Of a stretch of DNA of 7,258 nt, positions 1 through 6,606 are shown one piece after another. The translations under genes were made by a program, and so were the position numbers. Source of the DNA: Chloroflexota bacterium (GTDB lineage: Bacteria > Chloroflexota > UBA6077 > CF-72); contig JAFAWJ010000563.1 in the NCBI GenBank assembly GCA_019242065.1, forward strand, positions 1 to 7,258, in the 5' to 3' direction. The notes beneath the pieces were generated by a model that was not told where the DNA came from, made no database searches, and saw only the letters and a program-made list of their open reading frames with translations. Every line of letters begins with the position of its first letter. Within the stretch, counting starts at the first letter, position 1.

Positions 1-197
1 GTCAGCGCGATGTCGAGGACGCGCGCCGCGACGTGGGCGTCGTCCTCGAACGTCTCGTAGAAATCGCCGAGCCGAAAGAGCAGGAGCGCGTCGGGCTGAC
101 GTCGCTTGAGCTCCAGGTACTGGCGGCGAATGGGGGACAGGCCGACGTCCTCCATGCCTGGCAGCGTGAGCGTGCCGGAGGCGGGCGACTGGGGCAC
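1..197 (-). CDS. mutS: DNA mismatch repair protein MutS, N-terminal fragment (3' end outside the window)
   Basis: MutS recognises base mismatches and small loops in DNA and recruits MutL to start mismatch repair in the cytoplasm. Only the start of mismatch-binding domain I is visible. It reads [11 protein letters not shown], then [17 protein letters not shown] and VLDIAL, matching the MutS N-terminus (E. coli has TPMMQQYLRLK and YRMGDFYELF). The mismatch-wedging Phe-X-Glu motif is intact as F46-Y47-E48, counted from the GTG at 197. Two starts are possible: GTG at 197, just after an in-frame TAG at 203-201, or ATG at 155, which removes 14 residues. Neither has a good Shine-Dalgarno sequence. 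I chose GTG because it lies 8 bases after the upstream stop and suggests translational coupling, but ATG at 155 fits the usual family length equally well. The frame stays open to base 1. The family call is firm; the start is not. Confidence 0.93.
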   Translation of the reverse strand, partial: MPQSPASGTLTLPGMEDVGLSPIRRQYLELKRRQPDALLLFRLGDFYETFEDDAHVAARVLDIAL

Positions 198-205
198 GCG
201 CTAGC

Positions 206-1237
206 CTACGCCCGGGTGCCGACGGGTGAGTACTGCGAGTCGGTCGTGGGCGCCGAGCTGCGCGTCATTTGACCGAACGTGATGCCGGATCGCCAGAGCA
301 CCAGCGTACCGACAACCACCACGGGAAGGAACAGCGTGGCGTGGACGATGATGTCGTACGCGCCGGCGAGGCCGGCAGGGATGGCCAGGACGTCCTGGGC
401 GGTGCGTGTCAGCGCGGCGTCGAAGGTGCCGGCGTAGCCGGGCGATGACGGCAGCGCTGTCGCGAAATTCGCGGCGGCGCCGACCAGCAGCGCCTGCGCA
501 TAGTTGCCCACGATTCCCACGCCGAACATCAGCACGTAGAAGACGCCCAGCTCGCAGCACCACGCCACCAGCGACAGGCCGATGAGTTTGGCCAGACGAC
601 CGGTGTCGTGGACGACCGCCAGTGAGCGGGCAAAGTTACCGGCGGCGCCGACGAGGGCTGGACCCAGCCGCGGCGGCAGCCATCTCGCGAAGAAGCCGAC
701 GAAGGTTGTCAGAGCCGAGGCACGCCAGGCGGCCAGCGCGAGCAATGCGAGGCCGGCGAAGAAGCCGCAACCGGCGAGGACGCCCACGGCCAGAAGATAG
801 CCAGGTGCCGACGGCACCAGCCACAGGGCGACCAGCAGCAGGAGGGCGAGCGACAGCCCGTCGAGGACGCGTTCGACGACCAGGCTGGCCACCGTGGCGC
901 CGTATGGCACCTGGCCCCAGCGCGCCAGCAGATAGGCGCGGGCGACCTCGCCCATGCGAAACGGCAGCAGGTTGTTGACGCTGAAGCCGACGACCATGGC
1001 GCAGAACAGGGTCCGGAGCTGCAAACCGTATTCGGGCAGCAGCATGCCCCAGCGCACGCTGCGCAGCAGGACACCGGTGAAGTACAGGGCAATGGCGGGG
1101 ATCAGAAGACGCCAGTCCATCGAGGCGAGGGCGTCCTTGAGCTGATCGGCCTGCCCGCGCATGCTGTTGATGACCAGCAGGAGCAGGACGGCGCTGAGGA
1201 GCAGTGGGAGAAGAAAGCGCAGGGCGCGGGACTTCAC
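206..1237 (-). CDS. Flippase-like membrane protein, lysylphosphatidylglycerol synthase TM / UPF0104 family
   Basis: This is a complete 343-residue integral membrane protein of the family that forms the membrane half of MprF. It has no aminoacyl-transferase domain, so it is not itself an MprF. Stand-alone members are annotated as flippase-like and are often found beside glycosyltransferases. Family marks in order are LRSVRW (58-63), NNLLPFRMGEVARAY (88-102), VVERVLDG (120-127) and ALPSSPGYAGTFDAA (261-275). I count about eight hydrophobic segments, the first at roughly 7-24 and the last at 296-315, followed by a short polar tail. The start is GTG at 1237, the first usual start codon after the in-frame stop of the upstream gene; no Shine-Dalgarno sequence precedes it. 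It lies 57 bases after the NHL-fusion gene and 8 bases before mutS. The family is clear, but the lipid or sugar-lipid substrate cannot be read from sequence. It is a paralogue of the partial gene at 6607-7258. Confidence 0.9.
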   Translation of the reverse strand: MKSRALRFLLPLLLSAVLLLLVINSMRGQADQLKDALASMDWRLLIPAIALYFTGVLLRSVRWGMLLPEYGLQLRTLFCAMVVGFSVNNLLPFRMGEVARAYLLARWGQVPYGATVASLVVERVLDGLSLALLLLVALWLVPSAPGYLLAVGVLAGCGFFAGLALLALAAWRASALTTFVGFFARWLPPRLGPALVGAAGNFARSLAVVHDTGRLAKLIGLSLVAWCCELGVFYVLMFGVGIVGNYAQALLVGAAANFATALPSSPGYAGTFDAALTRTAQDVLAIPAGLAGAYDIIVHATLFLPVVVVGTLVLWRSGITFGQMTRSSAPTTDSQYSPVGTRA

Positions 1238-1294
1238 GTGAGGAACAGTTTTGCCAGCCCGGTGACCGCCCCGTCGTGAATTACGGACGAACCT

Positions 1295-4200
1295 CTACGG
1301 AGCGGGCAGGCTGTCGACGACGTTCCCGCGCGAGTCGGCGACCAGCACGCGACCGTCGGGGGCGACGGCCACGCCGACGGGCGACGTGTCCGTCGGCAGG
1401 GGCAGCTCTTTGAGCTCTTGCCCGTCAGCGCCGAACATCACCAGCTTGCCCGCGTCGGGGAGCGTAGCGAAGATGCGACCCTGGCTGTCCACGGCGATGT
1501 ACGGCTTGTTGGTGACCGCCTGACTCTGCCAGCCGGCCGGGACCGCAAAGCTCGTCAGCGGATCGCCGGTGGGACTGAGCTCCTGGATGCGGTTGTTCCA
1601 CGTATCGGCGACCCATACATTGCCCTGGCTATCGAGGCTGAGGCCGACCTCCTCGTTGAACTGGCCCGGAGCACTACCGGCGCCACCAAACATGCGCTTG
1701 AAGGTGCCGTCCAGCCCGAAGACCTGGATGCGTTTGTTGCCCGTGTCGGTGACGTACACCTCGCCGGCTGGACTGACGGCGATGGCGCGCGGACCCCAGA
1801 AGACGCCTGAATCGCTGGTGGTGCTGCCCTTGGCGTCGCCAAGTTGGCCCCACTTGCCAAGGAACTTGCCGCTGGGATCGAAATACTCGACGCGATGATT
1901 CCAGGTGTCGGCGACATAGATGTTGCCGTTGGCTGCCACGGCGATGCCCCAGGGTTCCTGGAACTGACCGTCGCCCTGACCGGGTCCGCCGAAGCTACCG
2001 GCAAACGAGCCGTCGACATTGAAGATGCTCACGCGTGCCGCTTTGCCCTCGACGACGTAGATGCGCCCGTCGGGGCCGACCGCGACGTTCTTGGGGTCCG
2101 ACAGCGCTGGCTGGCCGCTGGCGAGCTCGCCGTAGACGTTGGTGCCATCGGCCTGCGTCTTCAGCACTGTGTCATGGGGTGCTGACTGCCCAGCTGCCTG
2201 CTGGACCGCGGCGGCCGGGACGAGGGCCGAGGTCGCCGCCGCGGCACCGACCGGCGCCGGGCCAAGCGCCGGGATGTTCTTGTTGATGCAGAACAGCATG
2301 CCGCGCGCGCCGGTATCGCCAGGCGCGTCGCGATACATCAGGAACTTCAACAGCTTGAGGCGGTTATCCGGGCTCGAAAGTGTTTGGCCAATCAGGTCGA
2401 AGCGCAGCCACGGCACCTCGAAGCGGTGGGTGCCGATGTTGAAGCCGGGGGTGTCGTTGGGCAGAAACGCCTTGTAGTCCTCTGGGAACCAGGCGTTGAG
2501 CTTGTAGGTCTGGCAGTTGTACTGCTGGAGCTCGGTCTGAATCGGATCCAGGTTCGTGTCGCGTGCGAGCAGCACCGGGTAATCCGCCAGGTTGATGCTT
2601 GGATCGATGGTCTTGGTGTAGTAGCGCCGGTTGTGATAGTCGCGCAGGTACCACTCGAACGGCCATGCGACCGACTCGTGATCGCCGTCGCCCCAGCCGT
2701 TGTCGAGCAGGATGTTCATGTCCTTGCCCTTGCCGGTCTGTTGGGCAATGCGGTCGATTTCGTTGCTGATGAACGGCACGTCGGGAGTCGACTGGACGTA
2801 GATCAGCGGTTCGACGGGGACGTCGGGGTGGTCGTAGACGACCATCAGCGAGGTGCGGACGTAGGCGGCGCCGAAAATTGCCAGTGCGCCGAGCGCGATA
2901 CCCGGCACGACGACGTCGCGTCCCCATTTAGGCGCCAGGTACACCAGGCCGCCGACAACCGCGGCGACCAGGATCGCCAGCGCCAGCCGCTGCAGCGTCA
3001 CGCTTTGCTGGGTAACGGGATTGGCAGCCGGCGCGGCACCGAGCCCAATCCAGGCCAGGAGCGCAAACATCGCCAGCAGCACCAGGCCGGCGGTGGCCAG
3101 CCCGCGGGGTGTGAGCGCCTGGCGGCCCCAGCCGGCATCCGACCACTGACCCAGCAGGCGACCCGCCAGCAAAATCAGCGGCAGAGCAATCTGCGGCAGC
3201 ATCCAGGGCATCTTTTCGCCGGCCCAGCTGTAGATCAGCAGCGCGGCCACGAACCAGAAGGCGCAGAACCAGAAGAAAAGCTGCCTCGGCCGTACCAGGA
3301 CGATCGCCAGCAGGCCGACAATTAGCGGCACGAACTCGTACAGCGGCAGCAGCATGAAGTAGTAGAACCACGGCTGCCCGCCGCGGGCGTAATCCTGCTG
3401 GCTGAGCCAGTAGTTCAGCGCGCCGGTGGAGCCAGCGCAGCCGTTCAGCGGCAGGGTGACCAGCGCGGTACACACGCCCTGCAGGTTGGTAAGAAACGTC
3501 GTGTACAGCAGCAGGTTGATCGCCACGAAGGCGGCGCCGCCGATGAGCCAGGCCCTAACACCCAGCGCTCGCACCCGAGCGCGGAACAGCAGGCGCCGTT
3601 CGCCCTTCAGCACGAACCAGCTGCCGACCAGGAACAGGAACAGGATGAAGCCGCTGATATAGACGTCTTCTTTGGTCGCAAACAACAGCGCGGCTGACAC
3701 ACACGCCGTGTAGAACCAGTTCCGATTCCCAGTGGCCACATCGAGGAATACGCCGATGACCATCAGCAGTGTGAAGGCATCGACGTAAATGTCGTGGCGG
3801 ATGAAGCGCGAGAAATACAGGAAGGCGGGCGAGATGACGAACAGCAGGCTGGCGGCGATGGCGCCGGCTCGCCCGAGCTCGTGCCGTAAGAAGTACGGCA
3901 TCCCGATGATGGCCGTGCCGATCAGCGCCGGAACCAGGCGTGCGGTGAAATCGCTGGCGCCAAACAGCAGATAGGCCAGCGCATTGAGCTCGAAGAGCAG
4001 CGGCCCGTGCATCATCGGGTCGTGCACGTAGCCTTCGCCGTCGTACAGGCGCCACGAGTAGAACGCGTGCAGGCTTTCGTCGTGATGGAAGGCCTTGGCG
4101 CCCAGGTCCCAGAAGCGCAGGACCAGGCCCAGGAGCATCAAGGCCAGAAACGGCAGGTACTCCGGGTCGATCGGAATTTCGAGCGAGAACCGTCGGCGGC

Positions 4201-4315
4201 CGACGTGGACCGGCTCACGAGCTGGTGCCTCGACGGCGTCAGGCGCCGTCGGCGGTGGGGCAGGTTGTGTCTCTGTCGCGGTGGACGTGGCGGCACGGGG
4301 CCCCACCTGGACCAT
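1295..4315 (-). CDS. TIGR03663-family (Agl23-type) GT-C-like membrane protein fused to a C-terminal NHL beta-propeller
   Basis: This 1006-residue protein has four parts. Residues 1-50 are a Pro/Ala-rich cytoplasmic tail. Residues about 53-488 hold roughly 13 membrane segments resembling PMT/ArnT-type (GT-C) glycosyltransferases. Residues 490-683 are a soluble, presumably extracytoplasmic domain, and an Ala-rich linker (684-710) leads to six NHL-like repeats (about 738-1004). The hallmarks I know for TIGR03663 are present: the DE dipeptide in HHDES (79-80), HGP (103-105), plus YSWAGEKMPW (362-371), ARGGQPWFYY (310-319) and WPFEWYLRDY (551-560). GT-C enzymes usually keep a catalytic acid in the first outer loop, which fits D79/E80. 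NHL units carry ADTWNHR (802-808), TDTGNKR (856-862) and ADTWNNR (903-909); the last two repeats are degenerate. The ATG at 4315 follows a GGAGGT by 11 bases. It lies directly after the DUF2298 gene, its usual partner family. Transfer of a sugar from a lipid carrier is inferred; the substrate is unknown. Confidence 0.9.
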   Translation of the reverse strand: MVQVGPRAATSTATETQPAPPPTAPDAVEAPAREPVHVGRRRFSLEIPIDPEYLPFLALMLLGLVLRFWDLGAKAFHHDESLHAFYSWRLYDGEGYVHDPMMHGPLLFELNALAYLLFGASDFTARLVPALIGTAIIGMPYFLRHELGRAGAIAASLLFVISPAFLYFSRFIRHDIYVDAFTLLMVIGVFLDVATGNRNWFYTACVSAALLFATKEDVYISGFILFLFLVGSWFVLKGERRLLFRARVRALGVRAWLIGGAAFVAINLLLYTTFLTNLQGVCTALVTLPLNGCAGSTGALNYWLSQQDYARGGQPWFYYFMLLPLYEFVPLIVGLLAIVLVRPRQLFFWFCAFWFVAALLIYSWAGEKMPWMLPQIALPLILLAGRLLGQWSDAGWGRQALTPRGLATAGLVLLAMFALLAWIGLGAAPAANPVTQQSVTLQRLALAILVAAVVGGLVYLAPKWGRDVVVPGIALGALAIFGAAYVRTSLMVVYDHPDVPVEPLIYVQSTPDVPFISNEIDRIAQQTGKGKDMNILLDNGWGDGDHESVAWPFEWYLRDYHNRRYYTKTIDPSINLADYPVLLARDTNLDPIQTELQQYNCQTYKLNAWFPEDYKAFLPNDTPGFNIGTHRFEVPWLRFDLIGQTLSSPDNRLKLLKFLMYRDAPGDTGARGMLFCINKNIPALGPAPVGAAAATSALVPAAAVQQAAGQSAPHDTVLKTQADGTNVYGELASGQPALSDPKNVAVGPDGRIYVVEGKAARVSIFNVDGSFAGSFGGPGQGDGQFQEPWGIAVAANGNIYVADTWNHRVEYFDPSGKFLGKWGQLGDAKGSTTSDSGVFWGPRAIAVSPAGEVYVTDTGNKRIQVFGLDGTFKRMFGGAGSAPGQFNEEVGLSLDSQGNVWVADTWNNRIQELSPTGDPLTSFAVPAGWQSQAVTNKPYIAVDSQGRIFATLPDAGKLVMFGADGQELKELPLPTDTSPVGVAVAPDGRVLVADSRGNVVDSLPAP

Positions 4316-4380
4316 AGCTTGGCTGGACCTCCGAGTTCAGTCCGAGTATAGCCCGAGGATCGTCACGTTCCGAACAAACA
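4316..4380 (-). promoter_or_regulatory. 65-base gap with possible internal promoter
   Basis: This is the longest gap in the operon and it is richer in A+T than the genes around it. On the minus strand it holds TATACT (4350-4345), one base off the sigma-70 -10 consensus, 29 bases before the start codon. A possible but poor -35 element, TTCGGA, sits 18 bases upstream. I see no hairpin with a T-run, so there is no sign that the upstream gene's transcript stops here. A promoter could give the NHL-fusion gene extra transcription of its own. The -35 match is weak and a chance match is quite possible. Confidence 0.25.
4327..4332 (-). promoter_or_regulatory. Shine-Dalgarno sequence for the TIGR03663/NHL gene
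   Basis: GGAGGT on the minus strand is a perfect six-base match to the anti-Shine-Dalgarno core. It ends 11 bases before the ATG at 4315, slightly longer than the usual 5-9. It supports that ATG over the GTG three codons later, and it is the only strong ribosome-binding site before any gene in the window. Confidence 0.55.
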
Positions 4381-6573
4381 TTACGAACGTCGGTAAATGA
4401 CGACCGACCCCGAACGGAAGGCCACGGGCAAAACTCCGTCGAAGCGCGTGGTCACCTCGTCGCCGTACACGCGGCGCTCCTCGTCGCCCACCACCACGTA
4501 CTGCACGCCATAACGATCGAGTATCGATTGGATCTGGTTCGTGGGCGCGTCACGGTACAGCGCGGCCAGGTCGTTCTGGCGCTGAGCGATGACCGGCAGC
4601 GGCCCACGCCACTGCAGCTCGTGGCCGGCCCAACCGAGCACGGTCGAGGCACCCGAAAACGTGGCCATGCCGGCCGAGTTGGGGTCGTATTCGTTGCCGA
4701 GGGCTTCGGCGATCACGACGCGGCCGCTGGCCGAGTTCTGAGCAGCGAGCCAGCGCACCGCGGCCCGATCGTCGGCACTCAGAAACGTCGTGCCATCCAG
4801 GGTCGGTCCGCCCGGCACGACCTCGTGCAACCGGCTCGCGATGGCGCTCACCGGATACACCAGGCCGCCAATCACGAAGACACACGCGACGCCCGCCACC
4901 AGCCAGCGCGCGCGCCGCACGAATCTGCCCAGCAGCGCCACCCCGACGCCGGCCGCCAGGCCGGCCAGCACCCACGCGTTCTCGTCGAACTTGAAGACAG
5001 TGTTCATGCGCGAATGAAAAACGTCGTCCAGGTAGATCAACTCGACGCCCAGCAGCATGGCCACGGCGAAGGCGCCAATGCCGACGACCATCGCCGCGAC
5101 CGGATCAAAGCGGTCCAGCACTCCGGGCCAGGGCACCAATGTGGCCAGCACCGCCACCAGCAGCCCAATGCCGGGCTCGCCCAGGATCGCCAGTGCCAGG
5201 CCGAGTGCCGCGCCCGCGCCGACCAGCGTCCATCCGCGTCGATCGCCGATACACCAGCGCGTGAACAGACCCAGCGCCGCCAGCAGGGCGAGCGCCCAGC
5301 CAAAGAGCACCAGCAACGAGCCGAATGGCGTGTGGTCGGACACGATGCCCAGGCCAAGCGGCGGTCCGCCGTAGCCGATGAAGTACGGCGTGTACAGGAG
5401 CGCGCCGGCGAACGGGGTTCCTACGGCAGCCAACCAGCGCCAGCGCCACTCGGAGAACTTCGCCGCAAAGAGGCTGAGAGCGACGTACAGCAGCCAGAAA
5501 GGGGCGATGTCCCAGGTGTTCATCACCAGCAGGCCGCCGAGTGACAGGGCTGCCAGCCCCTGCGTCCACGGTGAGCGCAGCGTCGCGCCTCGGCTGATGA
5601 CGTGGCTCGCGGCGACGGCGAGGACGACCAGCTCGAACGGAACGGCGACGAAGTGCGGATGCAGATCGCTCAGGAAGGCGGTAAAGAACGGGAACTCGTT
5701 GATGCCGTCGGGCTGCGTGTTGGGCACGACGCGCGAGGCGCTGAACCACCACAGACCATTAGTCGGCGGCCACACGCCTGGCGTGATTCCGTCACCAAAG
5801 TGCTTGATGCCGAGGGCGTCGCCGGCGTCGAGGCTAAGCGAACCGCGCGCGTACAGCCATTCGAAGAAGCTGCGCAGGTTGCCGCAGTACAGGGCGAGCA
5901 GCGTGGCGGCCGCGGAGCCAACCGCGGACCAGACAGCTTGCACGCCCGCGGCGCGCGCGATGCTCCAGGACAGCGAGGCCATGCCGATTGTCGCCAGCGC
6001 GGGCACCGTGGCCGCGGCCAGGTTGTAGGCCACGGCGGGCTCGGCGTCGGTCAGCTTGCCCAGGCAGGCGGCGATGAAGTAGCCGAAGTAGTAGTAGGGC
6101 ACGCCATAGCCGGACATCCAGGTGTCCTGAGTGGGCAGGCGTTGAGCGGCCATGAACCCGTTGACGAAGGCCATGTCCATGGGCTTTTCGAAGGCGGCGA
6201 TCGCGGGCTCGTGCGCCCTGAGTTCTGTAAACAGGATGAACGCCGCGGCGAAGACCACCTCCCAGACGATGACCAGCCGACGCCTATCACGTAACCAGCC
6301 GAGAGTCGCCTGCAGGCTCGGGTCGGTTCGCCATTGCCAGACCCAGGCGGCCGCCCCGACCAGCACCACGGCGACGAGCAGCGTCGTGCGCGTGAATGGC
6401 ACCGGGGTGAGCATGCACACGAACCACACCAGCCAGGCCACCGCCAGCAATCCCACCGCCTTGGCGGCGGCCCAGCCGCGATCGTCGAGCGGCGCGAGCG
6501 CCTGGTTGACCAGCGGCCAGACGGCCAGCGCCATGACCTGGACCGCGAGGTACCAGCTGATCGTGTCGCGCAT
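4381..6573 (-). CDS. DUF2298 / TIGR03662 (YYY-type) polytopic membrane protein, probable GT-C-like transferase
   Basis: This 730-residue protein matches the single-domain class of the DUF2298 family, usually about 700-900 residues. Its signature motifs are in order: EKPMDMAF (129-136), GVPYYYFGYF (157-166), EFPFFTAFLSDLHPHFVAVPFE (within 293-314), NTWD (352-355), RMNTVFKF (522-529) and GWAGHELQWRG (647-657). I count at least twelve hydrophobic segments between residues 5 and 575, then a soluble tail of about 150 residues holding the GHE..WRG motif and ending in a YVVVGDEER strand. The conserved acidic and His residues in loops (E129, D133, D303, H305, H307) are candidates for an active site. 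The ATG at 6573 is the first usual start codon after the in-frame stop of the upstream gene, 33 bases away; no Shine-Dalgarno sequence is visible. Family members usually occur with TIGR03663 proteins, as here. No member has a firmly assigned reaction that I know of; a role in sugar transfer or surface glycan assembly is inferred. Confidence 0.92.
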   Translation of the reverse strand: MRDTISWYLAVQVMALAVWPLVNQALAPLDDRGWAAAKAVGLLAVAWLVWFVCMLTPVPFTRTTLLVAVVLVGAAAWVWQWRTDPSLQATLGWLRDRRRLVIVWEVVFAAAFILFTELRAHEPAIAAFEKPMDMAFVNGFMAAQRLPTQDTWMSGYGVPYYYFGYFIAACLGKLTDAEPAVAYNLAAATVPALATIGMASLSWSIARAAGVQAVWSAVGSAAATLLALYCGNLRSFFEWLYARGSLSLDAGDALGIKHFGDGITPGVWPPTNGLWWFSASRVVPNTQPDGINEFPFFTAFLSDLHPHFVAVPFELVVLAVAASHVISRGATLRSPWTQGLAALSLGGLLVMNTWDIAPFWLLYVALSLFAAKFSEWRWRWLAAVGTPFAGALLYTPYFIGYGGPPLGLGIVSDHTPFGSLLVLFGWALALLAALGLFTRWCIGDRRGWTLVGAGAALGLALAILGEPGIGLLVAVLATLVPWPGVLDRFDPVAAMVVGIGAFAVAMLLGVELIYLDDVFHSRMNTVFKFDENAWVLAGLAAGVGVALLGRFVRRARWLVAGVACVFVIGGLVYPVSAIASRLHEVVPGGPTLDGTTFLSADDRAAVRWLAAQNSASGRVVIAEALGNEYDPNSAGMATFSGASTVLGWAGHELQWRGPLPVIAQRQNDLAALYRDAPTNQIQSILDRYGVQYVVVGDEERRVYGDEVTTRFDGVLPVAFRSGSVVIYRRS

Positions 6574-6606
6574 GGAGGTGGAGAGTCCGCGAACGGATCC
6601 CGGCGG

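Noticed and set aside
33..272. 79-codon open frame on the plus strand at the left edge
   Set aside because: It overlaps the clear MutS N-terminus and the end of the flippase-like gene on the minus strand, and its product resembles nothing I know.
206..1237. MprF-type lysylphosphatidylglycerol synthase
   Set aside because: The 343 residues are all accounted for by the membrane region; the C-terminal aminoacyl-tRNA-dependent transferase domain is missing.
1238..1294. Terminator between the NHL-fusion gene and the downstream flippase-like gene
   Set aside because: The best hairpin is a 4-base CCGT/ACGG stem with an 8-base loop and no T-run, too weak to call.
1295..2250. NHL propeller as a separate gene
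   Set aside because: The frame is continuous from the membrane domain through the linker, with no stop and no start with a ribosome-binding site at the junction. A fusion is the simpler reading.
2384..3325. 313-codon open frame on the plus strand
   Set aside because: It lies wholly inside the well-supported TIGR03663/NHL gene on the other strand. Its product is polar and Gln/Arg/His-rich with no recognisable motif, as expected for an antisense shadow in GC-rich DNA.
4528..5544. 338-codon open frame on the plus strand
   Set aside because: It is antisense to the DUF2298 gene. Composition is dominated by Arg, Gln, Ala and His with no family motif or ribosome-binding site.
5602..6294. 230-codon open frame on the plus strand
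   Set aside because: It is antisense to conserved DUF2298 motifs, which constrain the minus strand; the product has low-complexity Gly/Arg/His character.
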